Assembly: GCF_904849725.1 (NCBI RefSeq)
Contig: NC_058520.1
Coordinates: forward strand, 325,945,186 to 326,009,185
Reading direction: 5' to 3'
Length of the DNA: 64,000 bases
Source of the DNA: Hordeum vulgare subsp. vulgare
Taxonomy: Eukaryota; Streptophyta; Magnoliopsida; Poales; Poaceae
Shown: piece after piece, positions 11,901-22,495 of the stretch
Position numbering within the stretch: position 1 is the first letter of the stretch
Layout: each line of letters starts with the position of its first letter
The notes under the pieces: model-generated
The model's input: the letters and a program-made list of their open reading frames with translations, nothing else
What the model was told of the DNA's origin: nothing
The model's database searches: none
Position numbers and translations under genes: made by a program

Positions 11901-12084
11901 GACTAAGCACATCCAGATTCGTCATCATTTTCTTCGGGACCATGTCCTCAAGGGCAATATCCTCATCGACCATGTGAAGACTGACGATCAACTAGCAGAT
12001 ATTTTCACTAAGCCCTTGGATAAGAAAAGGTTTTGCAAGTTGAGCTGTGAGCTTAATATCTTAGAGTCTTCAAATGTTTTGTAA
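8927..12084 (+). pseudogene. C1 pol: protease, integrase, RT, RNase H (Copia order), broken
   Basis: Protease active site VLDSGCTHHMTG lies at about 8951-8986. The GAG-pre-integrase zinc domain (WLWHQRLGH, then CGAC) is at about 9340-9460. The integrase core has DLF, then IRSDNGTEF, then NGVVERKN at about 9545-9870. RT begins near 10600 ([19 protein letters not shown]) and carries YVDD at 11131-11142. RNase H (YSDSDYAGD, then YCDNESAI) is at about 11620-11870. The end, LNILESSNVL with TAA at 12082-12084, is identical in C2. Breaks: an extra A near 9655 shifts the frame in integrase, a frameshift near 10470 leads to a stop at 10503, CGA became TGA at about 10826, and a further frameshift lies near 10985. 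In a working element these enzymes process, copy and integrate the genome. Confidence 0.9.
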
Positions 12085-12796
12085 AAACATGCACACATCC
12101 TAACACTTATGCAAAATTGATGACTTAGATGTGCAACACACGAAGTTTCGATTTTCTTCAATCAATGAAGTATATCACTCTTAGTGTGAGGAAATTAATG
12201 AAGAATCTAGTTCTCAGGGTCATACGACAATTGTACACGGCGCCTGTAATCATCATTCTTATACGGTGGGTCACGCCACCACCCAACTTTGAAAATCTTC
12301 AAGCTGATTTTTCTTCAAAGTTGAAATTCATCAACCTGATGCTTTATTAGAAAATCCATAAGTTTTTCAAAATCTTCAAAACACTTGATGATTTTCATTT
12401 TCCTAGGTATATATATGTAGACTGAGATTTCAAAGTCCTCAACAACATTCACTTATAGCTATTTCTTCAATACGATATTTCATCTAAGTGAATGTGATCG
12501 GACCGTACTCCCCTCTATGCTATACTCAACCCAGTCTGTTCAATTCTTCATATCCGTTCTACTTGAAACTTTGTTCAAAATCCTCACTTTGTCCTTCTCA
12601 GCTGAGAATTTTGCAAAGAAATCCTCAAATCTTAAAAATGAATTTTAAATCGTTACACAGTAACTGAACCCCACTTCCCACGATCATATAAGCACGATCT
12701 CCACCGCTTTAAACTCAGGCTACACCTGTCGTGCGGAGACGAATGGGCAAGGGCTGTTCGGTCCAAAAGTTTTGGCCAGACCGTTTTCACCTGAGC
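12085..12796 (+). other. C1 spacer between pol and internal promoter
   Basis: No open frame. It is rich in TCCTCA and TCTTCAA motifs and aligns with C2 50967-51690. It contains CTCAGGG and a GGTGGGTCACGCCACC-type short inverted repeat (near 12265-12281) kept in both copies. Confidence 0.5.
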
Positions 12797-12805
12797 TATA
12801 AATAG
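12797..12805 (+). promoter_or_regulatory. candidate internal TATA box upstream of third ORF, C1
   Basis: TATAAATAG occurs 12.8 kb into the window's C1/LINE block, far from either LTR, and is followed by a leader-like segment rich in CTCTCTCC, CCGCC and GCCGCCGCC (12830-13070). C2 has TATAAATAT at the equivalent place (51691-51699) with a similar leader. The arrangement looks like a plant gene promoter with 5' UTR placed between pol and the third ORF. No transcript evidence is available from sequence. Confidence 0.5.
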
Positions 12806-13072
12806 GTCATTACCCCCTTTGTCAAAACTCTTCGTTCTCTCGTCCTTCTCTCCGCCTCAAGCACAAACATAGTGCCACCGCTAGCAATCTCGTCGCCGGT
12901 GAGGAACAGCTTCACTGCCTCGACCTCTCTGTCGCCGAACTCACGCCGAAAGCAGAACATCTACATCCGCCGCCGCCGTAGCTGTCTTCTGCTACCAAGT
13001 TAGGGCGCAACAGACACGAACCGAAGAGCTTCTTACTGTTACTGACTCTGTTCTTCGTGCTCGCCACACAGG

Positions 13073-13376
13073 GTAATTAAAATCTTATTTTACTGCCCTG
13101 TTTGATCTACTATTTTACCATAGATTTGAGAAATCTATTTTCCCTTAGTGTCTATCAGCTTCGCACACTCTATTCCTCAAACACTTGATGAATTTACTAA
13201 GCCACTAAAATTCTTCACGTGATTCCTCAGTTGTGCAAATTTTCGAATCTGCACAACTCTGGAACCCAAGATCAGAATGCTTAGACAAAATTCCTCAACT
13301 TTAAAATTTCAATTTCTTCAAATTTGAGAACGCATATAACCTCTCCAAATTCCTCGCACCTATACTCTATTCACAG
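13073..13376 (+). other. candidate intron before third ORF, C1
   Basis: A plausible donor (CACAGG/GTAATT, GT at 13073) is followed by a T-rich region and a TTCACAG acceptor ending at 13376, eight bases before the third-ORF ATG at 13384. C2 shows the same acceptor (52305-52311) with a weaker donor near 51974. The acceptor could instead pair with a donor in the 5' leader to give a spliced mRNA for the third ORF. Confidence 0.35.
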
Positions 13377-13383
13377 GTACAAA

Positions 13384-16300
13384 ATGTCAGTTGATGAATC
13401 TCTAGGTTCTCATCAACTTAACTCATTTGCAACATTCCTCGAAGAAAATTTGCCAGTGTCATCAGAATCCTCAAGAGTGCAAATTCCTCAGCAAAAGCAT
13501 CAGCTGAAGAAAATGGAAGATGACAAAAAGCAAAAGGGTGGAAAGAAACTTGAACAGAACACTGCAATTGATATCCCTGAGGATATATACCTTGATTACT
13601 GTATGTCAGATGAGCAAGAACCTATGGTGAAAAGGAAAATCAGGCTTCAAAGGATAGAACGCAGGTGGACTAAGGAGTGGAAGGAATATCGCTTCGTCAC
13701 TCCCAACTATGCGAAGAAATTCGCCCTCAAGCCACCTTGAAAAAGGCCTTCTCTTGGTGATCATCAGGTAGCACATCCCTCAAGCATCAAAATTGTTGAT
13801 GATTACCCTGAGGAGAAAGACAAACACTTGTCTAAATTCAGAAGAAAGCAGAAGCTGTAGTGATAAAATTCAATGAAGAATCTGTTGCTCCCGCTGCAGC
13901 GACCACTTCTACTGCTGAAGCTTCTGGTACAGCTATTCCTCAAGTGAAGTTTGTGCCAAAGAAACCAAAGGCTTCAAAGCCAAAAGAGCAATTGCCTCAG
14001 AAGGCTGCACCAGCGCCAAAATCCTCAGCAGCTACACATGCTTCAAATCCTGAACACAAGAAGATTGTCAAGCACCCGCCTGCTCACTCCAGCTCCTCTG
14101 TACCATCTGCCACGAGCTCAGAGACAAAGTCTTCACCAACACCCTTGAAGACTAAAATGACTGCTAGAAGGGGCGTCAGGCCCAGCCCAAGCAAAGTCAT
14201 CAACGTCCCTTCTGCATCAGAAGGAAGTGATGAATTCGATGATGAAACACTTCAAGCCATCATCAGAAACAAGAAGGAACAAGTTGCACAAGCCTTAGGC
14301 AGCTCAATTCTTCTTGCCATGGATCCCAAGGTTCTGCTAGATTTCATAAGTGTTTCGTATGAAGATCCAAACACCCCCATTGATGACTTGAAGCTTGCCC
14401 CAGGTGTCAGTCATATGGTGGCCACATTGATCAATGAGGCGAAATGGAAAGAGACGCAAGCCAAGCAAGCAAAGGCTGCAAAACTGAAGAAGGAGAAATT
14501 CCTCACGCAGAATCTCCTCAATATGACGCCTAAAGATCTTGTGTCCACCCAGGCTGAACTGAAGACTTTGACTGACAAGTACACGAATATATCTGATCAT
14601 CAAAGTCTCAAGTCAAATTTCATCAAGTTTGCAACTAATGCAGTTGATGAATATAACAAGAAGGCTGCTCCTCCAGTAAAACCAAAGCTGCCTGAGTCCA
14701 GCTATTCTGTTAAGTTGACTGAGGAAGATGAAGCTGATGAACCTGTTGATGAGGAAATGCCTCAAGATATTCCAGGTGATGAACCTATAATTGAGGAAAT
14801 ACCTCAAGACACTCCAGCTGATGAATTTGCTCGAGCTGAACAAAATGCTTTAGCTGAGGAAACTGCCAGGACTGATACTGCACCAGCTCCTGAAGAGAAA
14901 ATTCCTTCACCTCAATCCTCAAAGGTGAAGAAAGCGGTTCCATCTGCATCAGACGTGAAGAAAACCAAGGTTGCTGCAAAAGAAGCGAAGAAAATAAAAG
15001 CTTCAAAGAACTCAGAATCATCAGAGGCCAAGCGCCCAAAGATAGCTCAGACTGAGTCCTCAACTGCTCCAGTGGATGCTATGCCTGTGAAGGTAGCTCC
15101 ATCATATTAACTTATTCCCTTCAGAATTGATTATGTCATTCCTGAAGAAGATGAGGAAATTCAGATTGATGAGGAAATGAAAGATGCTGATTCTGAAGAA
15201 ACCGTAGATGAGGAAATTCAAATTGATGATATTCCTCAGTCCTTCATTCCTCACAAGACATGTGATGAACCTGCTCAAGGATCAGCTGCAACAGCTGAAG
15301 GTTTTGCCTCCTCCACCAAGCAAACTCCTCAAGCTGAGGAAAATCCTCAACCTGAAGAAAATCCTCAACCTGAGGAAAATCCTCAACGTGAGGAAAAGGG
15401 TGAAGAAAATGCTCCCGCACCCAATACTGAAACTGCCATTGTTGTGGTCAACACTGAGACTGCAATGATAGTATCTCCTCAAGAAAAAGTAGCATAATCT
15501 TCAACCAAAGCAAAATCAGCCTTTTTCAAAGAGGCCAAAGTTGCAGAAGGAAGAGTTCTATGAAGAACATATGTATTTCATCGGCGACAATCCATATGAC
15601 AAGCTTCGCATCAGGCACATGAAGTTTTGGACAAGGTCTAAGCTCAACTACTATGCCTTTGTGCTCTGTGACAGTAACAAAATATTTCAACACAGGCATG
15701 TTCCTCATGTTGAGATGGAAGAAATTCCTTGCTTCGCCCCTGTCCTCAATGTTCTTCATGAAGCTGGACTACTGCCTCTCTTCATTGATATCAGCAATTG
15801 GAACAGTGATATCATTCTTCAATTTTATGCTACTTTGCACATCTCTGGACACCCGAAGGATATCAACACTTGGGTGCTGGACTGGATGACTCAACACACT
15901 CATTCAAAGCTCCTGCCATTGAGCTGCTGCGAGTGCTTCCAGTTTCAATTCCCTCAGAACAAGCTGTGATGGTGTATGATGAACGGGAGTTGCCCAACAA
16001 ACTGATGGAAGTCCTCATGAAGCCTTTGGCCAAGGATCAACTTCCAAGAACAACCTTTCTAGTTCAAGACTTGAAGTATGAACCAAGGACTGTCTACAAG
16101 ATCCTGTGCAGTGTCATCGCTCCAATCAAGGGCCATGATGATGAAGAAGATGTTGTAGGCATCATGAAGAATATCCTCTTCAACATCATCCATGACATAC
16201 CAATAAACCTTCACGACTTCTGCCTGAGGACTCTGGCTGACAATGATATATCACACTTCGACTTGAAGATTTACGCTCCATGGATCATGAGATTCATCAG

Positions 16301-16759
16301 ACGCAGGTCAGGCATCAACTATCATGCTGATTTCAATAATCACATTGGATATATTCCTCCGATCAGAGTCAACAAGAAGACTTTTGAGCCTGTTGAAGGA
16401 AAAGGAGAATCTGTCATCGATGAAGGAAGTCGGCCCCTTGATGGCTAGTTTCGCGAACCAGATGCATATTCTTCATGGGATGACACTGAAACTCAGGAGC
16501 CGCCTAGCCCTGTTGCCCCAAGGATAATGACTAACAGAGAACTACTCCTCAGTCTTCATCAGAAGGTCGATCGCAATCACAAATGGGTCAAACGTCAATT
16601 CAGTGCCATTGTGAAAACCCTCAACGAGACTCGGAATGCAGTGAAGAAAAATCACTACTATCTACATGAGGTTTTTGATCGTACTTGGGTCACCCTGGCT
16701 CAAGGAAGAAGCCCGTCACCAAGAATCCTCACGCGTCTTCTTCATCAGCCAAGAAGTGA
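13384..16759 (+). pseudogene. C1 third ORF (large protein of unknown function), broken
   Basis: Start ATG at 13384 (MSVDESLGSHQLNSFATFLEEN), matched in C2 at 52320. The N-terminal 120 residues hold a Lys-rich patch (KMEDDKKQKGGKK) and RRWTKEWKEYRF. A long Ala/Pro/Lys/Glu-rich, probably disordered region follows, with a Lys-rich helical segment at about 14430-14540 and Glu/Pro repeats near 15340-15390. The C-terminal third looks globular: YFIGDNPYDKLRIRHMKFW, VLNVLHEAGLLP, INTWVLDWMTQ, GHDDEEDVVG, KIYAPWIMRF. The end is KKPVTKNPHAS then AKK with TGA at 16757-16759. Stops or frameshifts lie at 13738, about 13850, 15108, about 15495, about 15920 and 16446. About 180 bases near the end, present in C2, are missing. 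I see no signal peptide or obvious membrane segment, so calling it env would be unsupported. Confidence 0.7.
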
Positions 16760-17269
16760 AAGTCTTCATGGGGCTTTAGTCCTCAGTTTTGTCCCTTTTC
16801 GTCACTTGATGACAAAGGGGGAGAAATCTGAGTTAGTCTCCACGCGGGAATTTTTTTTGGGGCTTATGAACTTTATTAAGTTACAAACTCTTGGTTCTTA
16901 TGAGGTGTTTTATGTAATGAGTTGTAACTTAAGCCCGATGGTTCTCTGACGCTTTTGAACATTTTCTCCGCATGCTTATTCCTCAAATATTAATGCACGC
17001 ATGCTAAAATTCATCAGATGCCATTTCTTATCATGCATTTTCAAAATTCCTCATATTATATGTCAAATGTATGCATGATTTACAAAATACACGGGAGTCT
17101 CCATGATATAAATCATCAATGTGCATTTGCTGTGAAAAGCAAATTCCTCAAAGTATGCACATCTTCAGGGGGAGTCTCTCAGTATCTTGTTTTCAAATTC
17201 CTCAACTGAGTATTTACACTTCATATTTTTATCCCCGTTGAAAACTTAACCTAATTATCATCAACCACC
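16760..17269 (+). other. C1 3' untranslated region
   Basis: Non-coding sequence between the third ORF and the purine tract, rich in AATTCCTCA motifs. Two AGGGGGAG tracts occur (16818-16831 and 17167-17174). It aligns with C2 56030-56539. Confidence 0.6.
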
Positions 17270-17283
17270 AAAAAGGAGGAGAT
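17270..17283 (+). other. C1 polypurine tract
   Basis: AAAAAGGAGGAGAT lies immediately before the 3' LTR. C2 has AAAAAGGGGGAGAT at 56540-56553. This is the plus-strand primer site. Confidence 0.8.
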
Positions 17284-18697
17284 TGTATGTGCATCTAGTG
17301 CCCTTAGTGATTTTGGTGGTTTGAAGACTTATAGGTTAAGTATCTAATTTGTTCATGAGTGTACACATGATCTATAAGTCGCTTAGGAGTTTGAGTTATA
17401 CGATGAATATCGACCCCTAAAAATGAATATCTTCGGCTGAAGAAATTGATCTTATGCTGAAGACTTTGATCGCGTAGAAATTGTGATGAAATTGATATTC
17501 CTCATGAAGATATTAAAGATGAGGAATTCGGTGTGTCCTGAAGAAAATCAGTTCGAAGACTTTGAAGCGTGAACATTTATTATTTCTGTTTCATTTTCTT
17601 CACTCTTGAGTCATAGGAAGACCGTACTATTAAAGGGGGTCAAAGTAACACTACGGAATGAATTTCCTCATGATGCTCAACCCAAGCCTAAACCTACAAA
17701 AGCCTCAAATGAGGAATATGAGAGACATGAGGACTCTCACAGTTGAGAGTCCCAACCGTTACCGCTATTTGCGCCACCTCACCGAACTTATCCGCACCAA
17801 TGGTCATAATACTTAAGGGCATTTATGTCAACTCATGTAGGGATGCTCCTAGGCTATAAATAGCCGCCCCCACAAGCATTAGTTGGTTGGCTGCTCCGCA
17901 AGAAACCGACACTTGTCATTGAGAGCAACCCAAATACCTCAGAGACTTTGAGAGTAAATCATCAGTGAGGAAATACCCCAAACACCAAGCCACAAACCAA
18001 AAACCAGGTGATTGAGCATCACTGAAGAATTTGTTCCTGTGTGGAACTGAAGCCTTTTTCCTTTGAGGACTGTGCATCCTCCAGATGGTTAGGCGTCATT
18101 GCCTAGAGCAATCCAACAGTCAATTGTGGATCGCCGGTGACCAAGTTTGTGAGGGTTTGGAAGTCTGCCCTGAAGACTTACCACGAGTTTTGAGTGAGGA
18201 CTGTGTGTCCTTTGCTCAAGGAGAATACAGTAGGGATTGTGTGTCCCGAGAGTGTGTGTCTTTTGGTTTCAATACCAAGCCGCTCCAAACCAGACGTACA
18301 ACTGTCACAGCAGTTGCAACTGGGTCATCAACCACTGTCTTCACTATGATACGGGTTCTATTTCTTCAACTCTTTCAATTCGTCAATATTGTATGTTGAA
18401 GATTTTCATTGTCTTCGTTTGAAGAATTTGCTGAAGACTTTCTCTGAATTTTCTCAACCTCAAATTCTTCACGATAGTTAATCCTCACCTGGTTACTCTG
18501 TGCCTGCGTACTGTGCAAACCGTTTTTCATAATCCTCATCGAGAAAATGTTGTAGTATTACATTGCACTCCTGATCCTTTGCTGTTTCCGCTGCAAGTTA
18601 TTCATCAGTGAGGAATTTCCTCAAAAGGAATTTCCTCAACAATGAAATTCTAAAAATCTCCTATTCACCCCCCTCTTGTCGATATAACGCACTTTCA
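17284..18697 (+). repeat. C1 3' LTR
   Basis: 1,414 bp, beginning TGTATGTGCATC (the 5' copy has TGTAAG) and ending GCACTTTCA. The TATA box is at 17855-17863. A perfect inverted repeat, TGAGGAA then T then TTCCTCA, lies at 18609-18623, 75 bases before the LTR end. It is also intact in the C2 3' LTR (57859-57873) and altered by one base in the two 5' LTRs. Confidence 0.92.
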
Positions 18698-18702
18698 ATT
18701 CT

Positions 18703-20613
18703 CCTTGTTGCAGACCACATTCGTGCTTGATCGGTGCCCTGGCACCTCGTTGAGGAGGACCCTGGAAGAGGAGGAGCGCAAAAGGATTGTGATCCAATTC
18801 CTAAACTTGGTGGGAAACCTATTTTTTTGCAGAAGGTCGAGGATGTATTCCCATTTAATTGAATCAAAAGCTTTGCAGATGTCCAACTTTAAGAGGAGCG
18901 AAGGTGTTTTACTCTTATGAAACCTCCGAGCAAGGTTTCTGACGTACATGAAGTTGTCGTGGATGCTCCTTCCCTTGATGAAAGCACTTTGCACATTGGA
19001 GACAAGGTCGTTCATGTGGGGGCGTAATCTATTTGCAAGGACCTTCGAAATGATCTTTCTAATGGCGGTAATGAGGCTAATTGGCATGTAATCTGTTATC
19101 CCCTCGGCACCGTCTTCTTTTGGCATAAGTACCACATTGGCTGAATTAAGCTAGTGAAGGTTGGCACCTTGTAGATCCTCGAAGCACTGAACAACAGCCA
19201 TCACATCAACCTTCACTGTTTGTCAACACTTTCTGAAGAAAATGCAAGTGGAGTCATCGGGGCCCGGGGCCCTATCTGTGGGCATGTCGTTGATCGCTGT
19301 TTTGACCTCCTCTTGAGTGATTGAGTCCGCAAGAGCTGAAAGGCCATGGGGCTCCAGGTTTAGTTCCCCAGTTGTAGTCCAGGGACCTAGGTTCCTCTCT
19401 GCGCAGCATCGCACTAAAGTGGTCAAAAATGAGATCCTCTTTCTTGTGATGTTCAGTTATCCATCCAAGATTGTGTTTGAGTATGTGGACATGGTTTTTT
19501 CGCCACCTCGCATTAACCTTCCAGTGGAAGTATTTGGTGTTTGCATCTCCTTCCTTCAAGTTGGTCATTTTTGCACATTGGCGCTTTCTAGCCCTCTCGA
19601 TGATACATAAAGCGATGACCCTTCTTTTTAGCCTTTTGCGGAGGTCCATTTCTGCCATGGATAGCGCTCTACTTTCTTGGGCTATGTCAAGGTGGAGGAT
19701 AATTAATAGAGCGACATGAAGATGGACTTTTGATTTGGAAAATAGCTTCCGACTCCACTCTGTAAGCCTAGAGCCCGTTGTTTTCAGCTTGTGGTATAGC
19801 ATGTGACAAGGCCGTGAGTGAGAAGTTGTCTCCACCCACGCCTTATAGACCATGTCTCTGAAGCCCGGCATCGAGGTCCAGGAGTTCTCAAAGTTGAAAG
19901 AGTGAGGCCGCCGCGGCCCTTTGTCGTCCTTGAGTAGAAGGGGGAAATGGTCCTAAAGGGACGAGGAAAGCGCTTGAAGGATGTGGGTGTTGAAGTACAT
20001 GTCCCAATCGGCGTTGCACAAGAAAGAGTCTAGCTTGCTCCTCGTTGGGTTGGTTCTTTTGTTGCTCCAAGTGAACTGCCGATTCTCCAGGTGTATTTCT
20101 ATGAGATCGCGAATGTTTAAAGTGTCCTGGAAATGACTTATGCGACCACGGTTGACATTTCGCTTGTTCTTATCTCGAGCTCGATAGATTTGATTGAAAA
20201 CCCCGTTCACCACCCACATCACACCGTCCATAGGCTTCCCCGCAACCAGCTCGACGAAGAAGGCATCTTTTAGTTGAGAAGATGTTGGCCCATACACAGT
20301 AGTTAGTTTGAAAATCACGTTGGTGGTTCTGATGGAAACGATGGCTAAGAGGGAATACGATGACAACACAAGAATCCCATAGGAAGAGAATTTCTCCCTT
20401 AGTACATATGGTAGGGCGTTGAGCGAAGCTCTCAAGCCTGTTGCCACCCAAGAATGCAGCACAGTACATGTCCACACTGGCCAACTTAGTCTCCTTCACA
20501 CACACCAGGTGGCATGAAGATGATGCAATTATTTCTGAGACCGTGATGTGGCGATTAAGGTCGTTCATGCCTCTCACATTCCAACACAAGATATTTGGGT
20601 TTTGGTCTAACAT
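18703..20613 (-). pseudogene. LINE ORF2, N-terminal part: APE-type endonuclease and RT fingers/palm
   Basis: ORF2 most likely starts at 20613 (MLDQNPNILCWNVRGMN). The endonuclease follows: CWNVRG, then KETKL, then VYGPT after a frameshift near 20480, then TWSNKRTNPTRSKLD. The catalytic GDFN box reads GVFN near 20190-20215, so the Asp is replaced by Val. A linker with KEGDANTKYFH follows at about 19530-19560, then TDRAPGPDD near 19260. RT blocks are at 19135-18703: DYMPISL, QSAFIKGRSIHDN and LLKLDICKAFDSIKW, which holds the first catalytic Asp. Several frameshifts and stops (near 20480, 19890, 19270 and 19160) break it. The C1 Copia sits where RT should continue to the PLSPLLF and YVDD boxes, which are found at 3290-4706. 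Confidence 0.87.
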
Positions 20614-20793
20614 AATTGAGTTGACATTGGCACATAGTACTGGGTCATTGCAGAGAGGGGACACGTACATTTTCTCCTTCCAAGAGCACACTTGGTAGTA
20701 CATGACCTGCCTAACATAGCCACTAAAACAACACTTGCATGGATAAAAATCTGCATGAGGGTCAACAACATCCGGTAACAATGGCCGCGACAG

Positions 20794-22467
20794 TGATACG
20801 TCCAAAACGTATCTATAATTTTTGATGGTTTCATGTTACTTTTATGCTTTTGATAATTGTTTTTATATTAACTTTATTATTTATTTGGACTAACCTATTA
20901 ATAGTTGCAAAAGTGCACAATGTTTTTGCTTTACACTTTTATGTGTAGGAACTATAAAAAAAATCCTTGTTGGAGTCGAATTGGGACTTTCCTGAAATCT
21001 GTCTGAAAACTCTTTTTAAAGACTGCCACATTACGGGTCGAAGACGGTCTCAAACGGAAATCTCACAAAAGCCAAATGTGTGGGGAATTTTATGCTGATA
21101 ATTCCATACATACAATTCGGTTCATTTGGAGTTCGTACGCTGCAGGAAAGCCCATTTTACTGGAGGACAAATATCTGATTACGGGATTACAGGAATTGGT
21201 GACGTGATTGAGTCCAACTATTACCATATTTCATCGATTCGGCCAAGCCACGACTTTGGGACCTCATTAGGGCTGAGAGGGGTCCCTAGGAAGGTTCTAG
21301 AGGTGCCCAAGAGCCCTTGGATCAAAGGGGTATCCATCGGAGGACCAAGGATGATCGTCCTAGCTCATATAAGGAGAGGAAAACCCTAATTTCTCGGCAG
21401 CCACCAAAAGCCACGAATTTTGCCTCCCCCATGGCCTCATCTCCATGGGGGAGGGCTCATCTACAGCACCTAGAATCCATGGAGGAAGGGGGCTAAGGGG
21501 CGGTGCTCTCCCATGATGGCCGACTGGCGTAGGAGGAGCCCCCTGCGCCGCTGCCGGCGCCGCCCTGCACCTCACGTGCTGCCCCTTCTCCATCCTCTCC
21601 GCCATGATGCCGCCTTCACCAACACCTCCATCATCATCTCCTCCGTAGCTATAGCATTCCACTCTCCCACAAACCTCTGTAATCCCCTATGTAAACATGG
21701 TGTTTGATGTTATAAATTATTTGCAGATGATCTGTTGCATCTATGTCATGTTTGTATAGTTCCCTTTTGTCATATGATTGATTGTTGAATCTCCATGGAT
21801 GGTTTAAGTTAAATATTGAATTTCTTACAGTCCTATGGCGCCCGTCATATGTTTATGCGCGCATGGATCACATTATAGGGTTTGTAGTATGTGGAGAAAG
21901 CTAGAGGGTGGGCTGCTTGAGTGATAGAAACAAGAGCCCCAATCTAGTGATCAAAGCATATGGGATAAAGAGGACCTTTTGATAATAATGCTATAGTTGG
22001 GTATTTTTACCGTAATGTATCTTCTAGTATTTACGGATGTTTGCTAGAGTTCCAATCATAAGTACTTGCAATCATTGGATAGTGAGAGCTTGTTAGATTT
22101 GCCTCTTTCACATAAAAGAGGAATATCAACCTTGTATTTGACTATTTGATTATGGACAATTCCACCACAATCACCACCACTTTTCCGCACTCATGGTACT
22201 GTTTGTTTTCGTTACTTAGTGTATTTTATCGCTGCAGCACTAACATTTACTTTCTTGTATTATTATCTTGCAAAGCTTTCTCTCATACCCGTATTGTTAC
22301 TATAGTTTTATTTCCAAGATATTGCAAAACGTTTAGTGTGCGTAGAGTTGTTTCAGTGGTTGATAGAACTTGAGAGAAAATTTATCCCACCTTTAGCTCC
22401 TCGTTGGGTTCGACACTCTTACTTATCAAAAAGGCTACACACGATCCCCTATACTTGTGGGATATCA
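20794..22467 (+). repeat. G1 5' LTR
   Basis: 1,674 bp, TGATACG to GATATCA. The first 20 bases contain a hairpin: GATACGT (20795-20801), loop CCAAA, ACGTATC (20807-20813). It matches 26173-27864 at high identity by eye, so the insertion is not among the oldest in the window. Confidence 0.9.
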
Positions 22468-22477
22468 AGACCTTTTG

Positions 22478-22495
22478 TGGCGCGGTTGCTGGTGA
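22478..22495 (+). other. G1 primer binding site (tRNA-Asp type, mutated)
   Basis: TGGCGCGGTTGCTGGTGA, ten bases after the LTR. The common form is TGGCGCCGTTGCCGGGGA, so three bases differ. The same spacing of ten bases is seen in G2 and G3. Confidence 0.65.

Larger units (their letters stand above)
4707..18697 (+). mobile_element. C1: 14-kb Copia LTR retrotransposon with third ORF (SIRE/Maximus-like)
   Basis: A complete 13,991-bp element: 5' LTR 4707-6089, tRNA-iMet primer site 6092-6103, gag, pol in Copia order (protease, integrase, RT, RNase H), a spacer with a promoter-like segment, a third ORF, a purine tract at 17270-17283 and a 3' LTR at 17284-18697. Both LTRs begin TGTA and end TTTCA. 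Flanks GTTCT (4702-4706) and ATTCT (18698-18702) are a 5-bp target duplication with one change. It lies inside the RT gene of the LINE. The length, gag C-terminal coiled coil and extra same-strand ORF after pol fit the SIRE/Maximus lineage; the Maximus name is from memory. Every ORF is broken, and this copy is more damaged than C2. Confidence 0.9.

Noticed and set aside
13384..16759. Calling the Copia third ORF an envelope gene
   Set aside because: Position fits the env-like ORFs reported for the SIRE lineage, but no signal peptide, fusion peptide or transmembrane segment is visible.
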